64,000 nucleotides of DNA, taken from an uncultured Pelagibacteraceae bacterium (lineage in GTDB: Bacteria; Pseudomonadota; Alphaproteobacteria; Pelagibacterales; Pelagibacteraceae). Both the position numbers and the translations under genes were made by a program. The stretch's first letter is position 1. Every line of letters starts with the position of its first letter. The stretch is taken from contig CACNVG010000003.1 of assembly GCA_902623785.1 (NCBI GenBank), positions 20,160 through 84,159 of the forward strand, given 5' to 3'. A model generated the notes under the pieces. It did not search any database, had not been told where the DNA came from, and saw nothing but the letters and a program-made list of their open reading frames with translations. Below are positions 62,987 to 64,000 of this stretch, piece by piece.

Positions 62987-63565
62987 ATGCGTAATTTTAT
63001 TGTCATTTTTATTTTTATATTTTTTGTTAATAACCAATCATATTCTCAAGAATTGAGAAAAACTTATTTTGGTGGTGGATGTTTTTGGTGCATGGAGGAA
63101 TCTTTTGATAAAGTAGAAGGTGTCACCAATGTTGTCTCTGGTTATTCCGGGGGAACAAAACCTAATCCTACATATAAAGAAGTTACATATGGAGATACCG
63201 GTCATATTGAAGTAGTTGAAATAACATACGATACAAACAAGATCGGTTTTGAGGAATTATTAAATGTTTTTTGGAAAAATATTGATCCTTTTGATGCGGC
63301 AGGTCAATTTTGTGACAAAGGTTATAGTTATAAATCTGCTGCATTCTATATGAACGACAATCAAAAGAAGCTAATAGAAAAAAGTATTAAAGCCATAGAA
63401 AACGATTTTAATAATAAAGTTGTAACTTTTGTTAAAAAATTTGAAAAATTTTATCCAGCAGAGGATTATCATCAAAATTATTATCAAACAAATTTTATAA
63501 ATTACTTACTTTATAAAAAAGGGTGTGGTAGAGAGAGTAGGTTAGAAAATATCTGGCAACAATGA
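62987..63565 (+). CDS. msrA: Peptide-methionine (S)-S-oxide reductase, exported
   Basis: MsrA of 192 residues repairing oxidised methionine. The GCFWCMEE motif carries the catalytic Cys32; YSGGTKPNPTYKEVTYGDTGHIEVVEI and AEDYHQNYY complete the family signature. An N-terminal signal peptide (about residues 1-21) puts it in the periplasm, which is less common than cytosolic MsrA. It overlaps the next gene as ATGA. Confidence 0.94.
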   Translation: MRNFIVIFIFIFFVNNQSYSQELRKTYFGGGCFWCMEESFDKVEGVTNVVSGYSGGTKPNPTYKEVTYGDTGHIEVVEITYDTNKIGFEELLNVFWKNIDPFDAAGQFCDKGYSYKSAAFYMNDNQKKLIEKSIKAIENDFNNKVVTFVKKFEKFYPAEDYHQNYYQTNFINYLLYKKGCGRESRLENIWQQ

Positions 63566-64000
63566 AACAAATTTTTTTAATATACGGGCACTATAACGAT
63601 AAATCATTTAATGCAGCAATAAGGGATACTTTTATAAAATCTTCAGAAGATAAAGGTAATAAAGTTGATTGTGTTGATCTTTATAAAGAAAAATTCAATC
63701 CAATTTTTGCAGGAGAAGAACCAGATAATACTGTTTTGGACCACAGAAAAAGAATTGAGAAGAGCGATGTAATTGTTCTTGTTGCTCCTATATGGAACTT
63801 CAGGATGCCTGCGATGGTCGAGGGATGGATTGATAAAGTTCTTTCTCCACCATGGGCTTTTAGTTTTAAAAAATTATTTGGTAATTATGGATATCCTATT
63901 GGAAATTTAAAAGGAAAAAAGGCAGTGGTATTTTGTACTTACGGATCACCTCAATTTGCAATTAGAACATTCTTTTTGAATATGCCAACAAAAAGATTGA
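63562..64000 (+). CDS. Flavodoxin-fold NAD(P)H oxidoreductase, truncated by window edge
   Basis: Open frame from ATG 63562 past the end of the window (146 codons visible). It starts KQIFLIYGHYNDKSFNAAIR, a flavodoxin-like FMN loop, and has IVLVAPIWNFRMPAMVEGWI and DKVLSPPWAF, typical of NQO1/MdaB/YrkL-type NAD(P)H:quinone oxidoreductases. The 3' end is not in the window. Coupled to msrA by ATGA, so the two may form a small oxidative-stress unit. Confidence 0.85.
   Translation, partial: MKQIFLIYGHYNDKSFNAAIRDTFIKSSEDKGNKVDCVDLYKEKFNPIFAGEEPDNTVLDHRKRIEKSDVIVLVAPIWNFRMPAMVEGWIDKVLSPPWAFSFKKLFGNYGYPIGNLKGKKAVVFCTYGSPQFAIRTFFLNMPTKRL

Noticed and set aside
1..64000. tRNA, rRNA, CRISPR arrays, insertion sequences, prophage genes and classical riboswitches
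   Set aside because: All gaps are under 200 bases, and by eye none holds a cloverleaf, spaced repeats, inverted-repeat-flanked transposase or a recognisable aptamer core. A covariance-model search would be decisive.

Overview
The window looks like the genome of a SAR11 alphaproteobacterium (Candidatus Pelagibacter type). The DNA is strongly AT-rich. No gene-free stretch exceeds about 200 bases, and neighbouring genes often overlap by 1, 4 or 8 bases. The gene set is that of a streamlined marine heterotroph: proteorhodopsin, a polyamine-type ABC importer, folate-linked one-carbon enzymes and few regulators. No tRNA, rRNA, CRISPR array, insertion sequence or prophage was seen.

Layout. 1-2610: the 3' part of a blue-tuned proteorhodopsin gene, a strong terminator, then a 2Fe-2S ferredoxin, a TrxR-like ferredoxin-NADP reductase and a glutathione transferase. 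2607-8783: a DksA with a degenerate zinc finger, a GT39/GT2 glycosyltransferase pair, umuDC on the minus strand with its own SOS box, two tandem GFA-domain genes and a glycerate-kinase-like P-loop gene. 8776-22188: housekeeping genes (tolC-type, recA, alaS, icd, psd-pssA, rlmE, an IMP dehydrogenase lacking CBS domains, guaA, panB). 22196-33019: a solute-binding protein and a DMT transporter on the minus strand, then a same-strand catabolic island. The island has an Asp/Glu-racemase-fold protein (EutA-like), an M24 hydrolase resembling ectoine hydrolase (DoeA/EutD), a complete PotABCD-type importer and a fused hydroxyacyl-CoA dehydrogenase/enoyl-CoA hydratase. 33012-39082: cyclophilin, a small outer-membrane barrel, a secreted HExxH protein, then a ureohydrolase led by a 39-codon membrane microprotein, an aldehyde dehydrogenase and an ArgE-type deacetylase. 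39110-53931: csaA, acnA, a YfgM/BamB-like pair, yjbQ, a DpaL-like lyase, gpsA, fhs and the purEK group. 53980-57359: a tightly overlapping operon of an M19-like protein with altered metal ligands, a 553-residue unknown, a DUF3726 protein and a 49-residue Cys-rich microprotein. 57356-60238: a Yip1-like membrane protein led by a 34-residue membrane microprotein, then a GcvT-like methyltransferase with a histone-like lysine tail coupled to a MetF-like reductase. 60315-64000: a methyltransferase, an APS-kinase-like protein, an NMNAT-like nucleotidyltransferase, a crotonase, a CoA-binding protein, a secreted MsrA and the start of a flavodoxin-fold oxidoreductase.

How the genes fit together. Energy and redox are represented by proteorhodopsin, ferredoxin/FNR, Icd and AcnA. 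Nitrogenous solutes probably enter through the Pot-type importer and could be handled by the M24 hydrolase, ureohydrolase, aldehyde dehydrogenase and ArgE; the actual substrates are inferred, not shown. One-carbon units are handled by Fhs and the GcvT-like/MetF-like pair. recA and umuDC carry nearly identical operator-like boxes and probably form a small damage regulon.

The best candidates for undescribed biology are the M19/553-aa/DUF3726/Cys-rich operon, the GcvT-like/MetF-like pair, the methyltransferase-kinase-nucleotidyltransferase trio and three microprotein genes (39, 34 and 49 residues).
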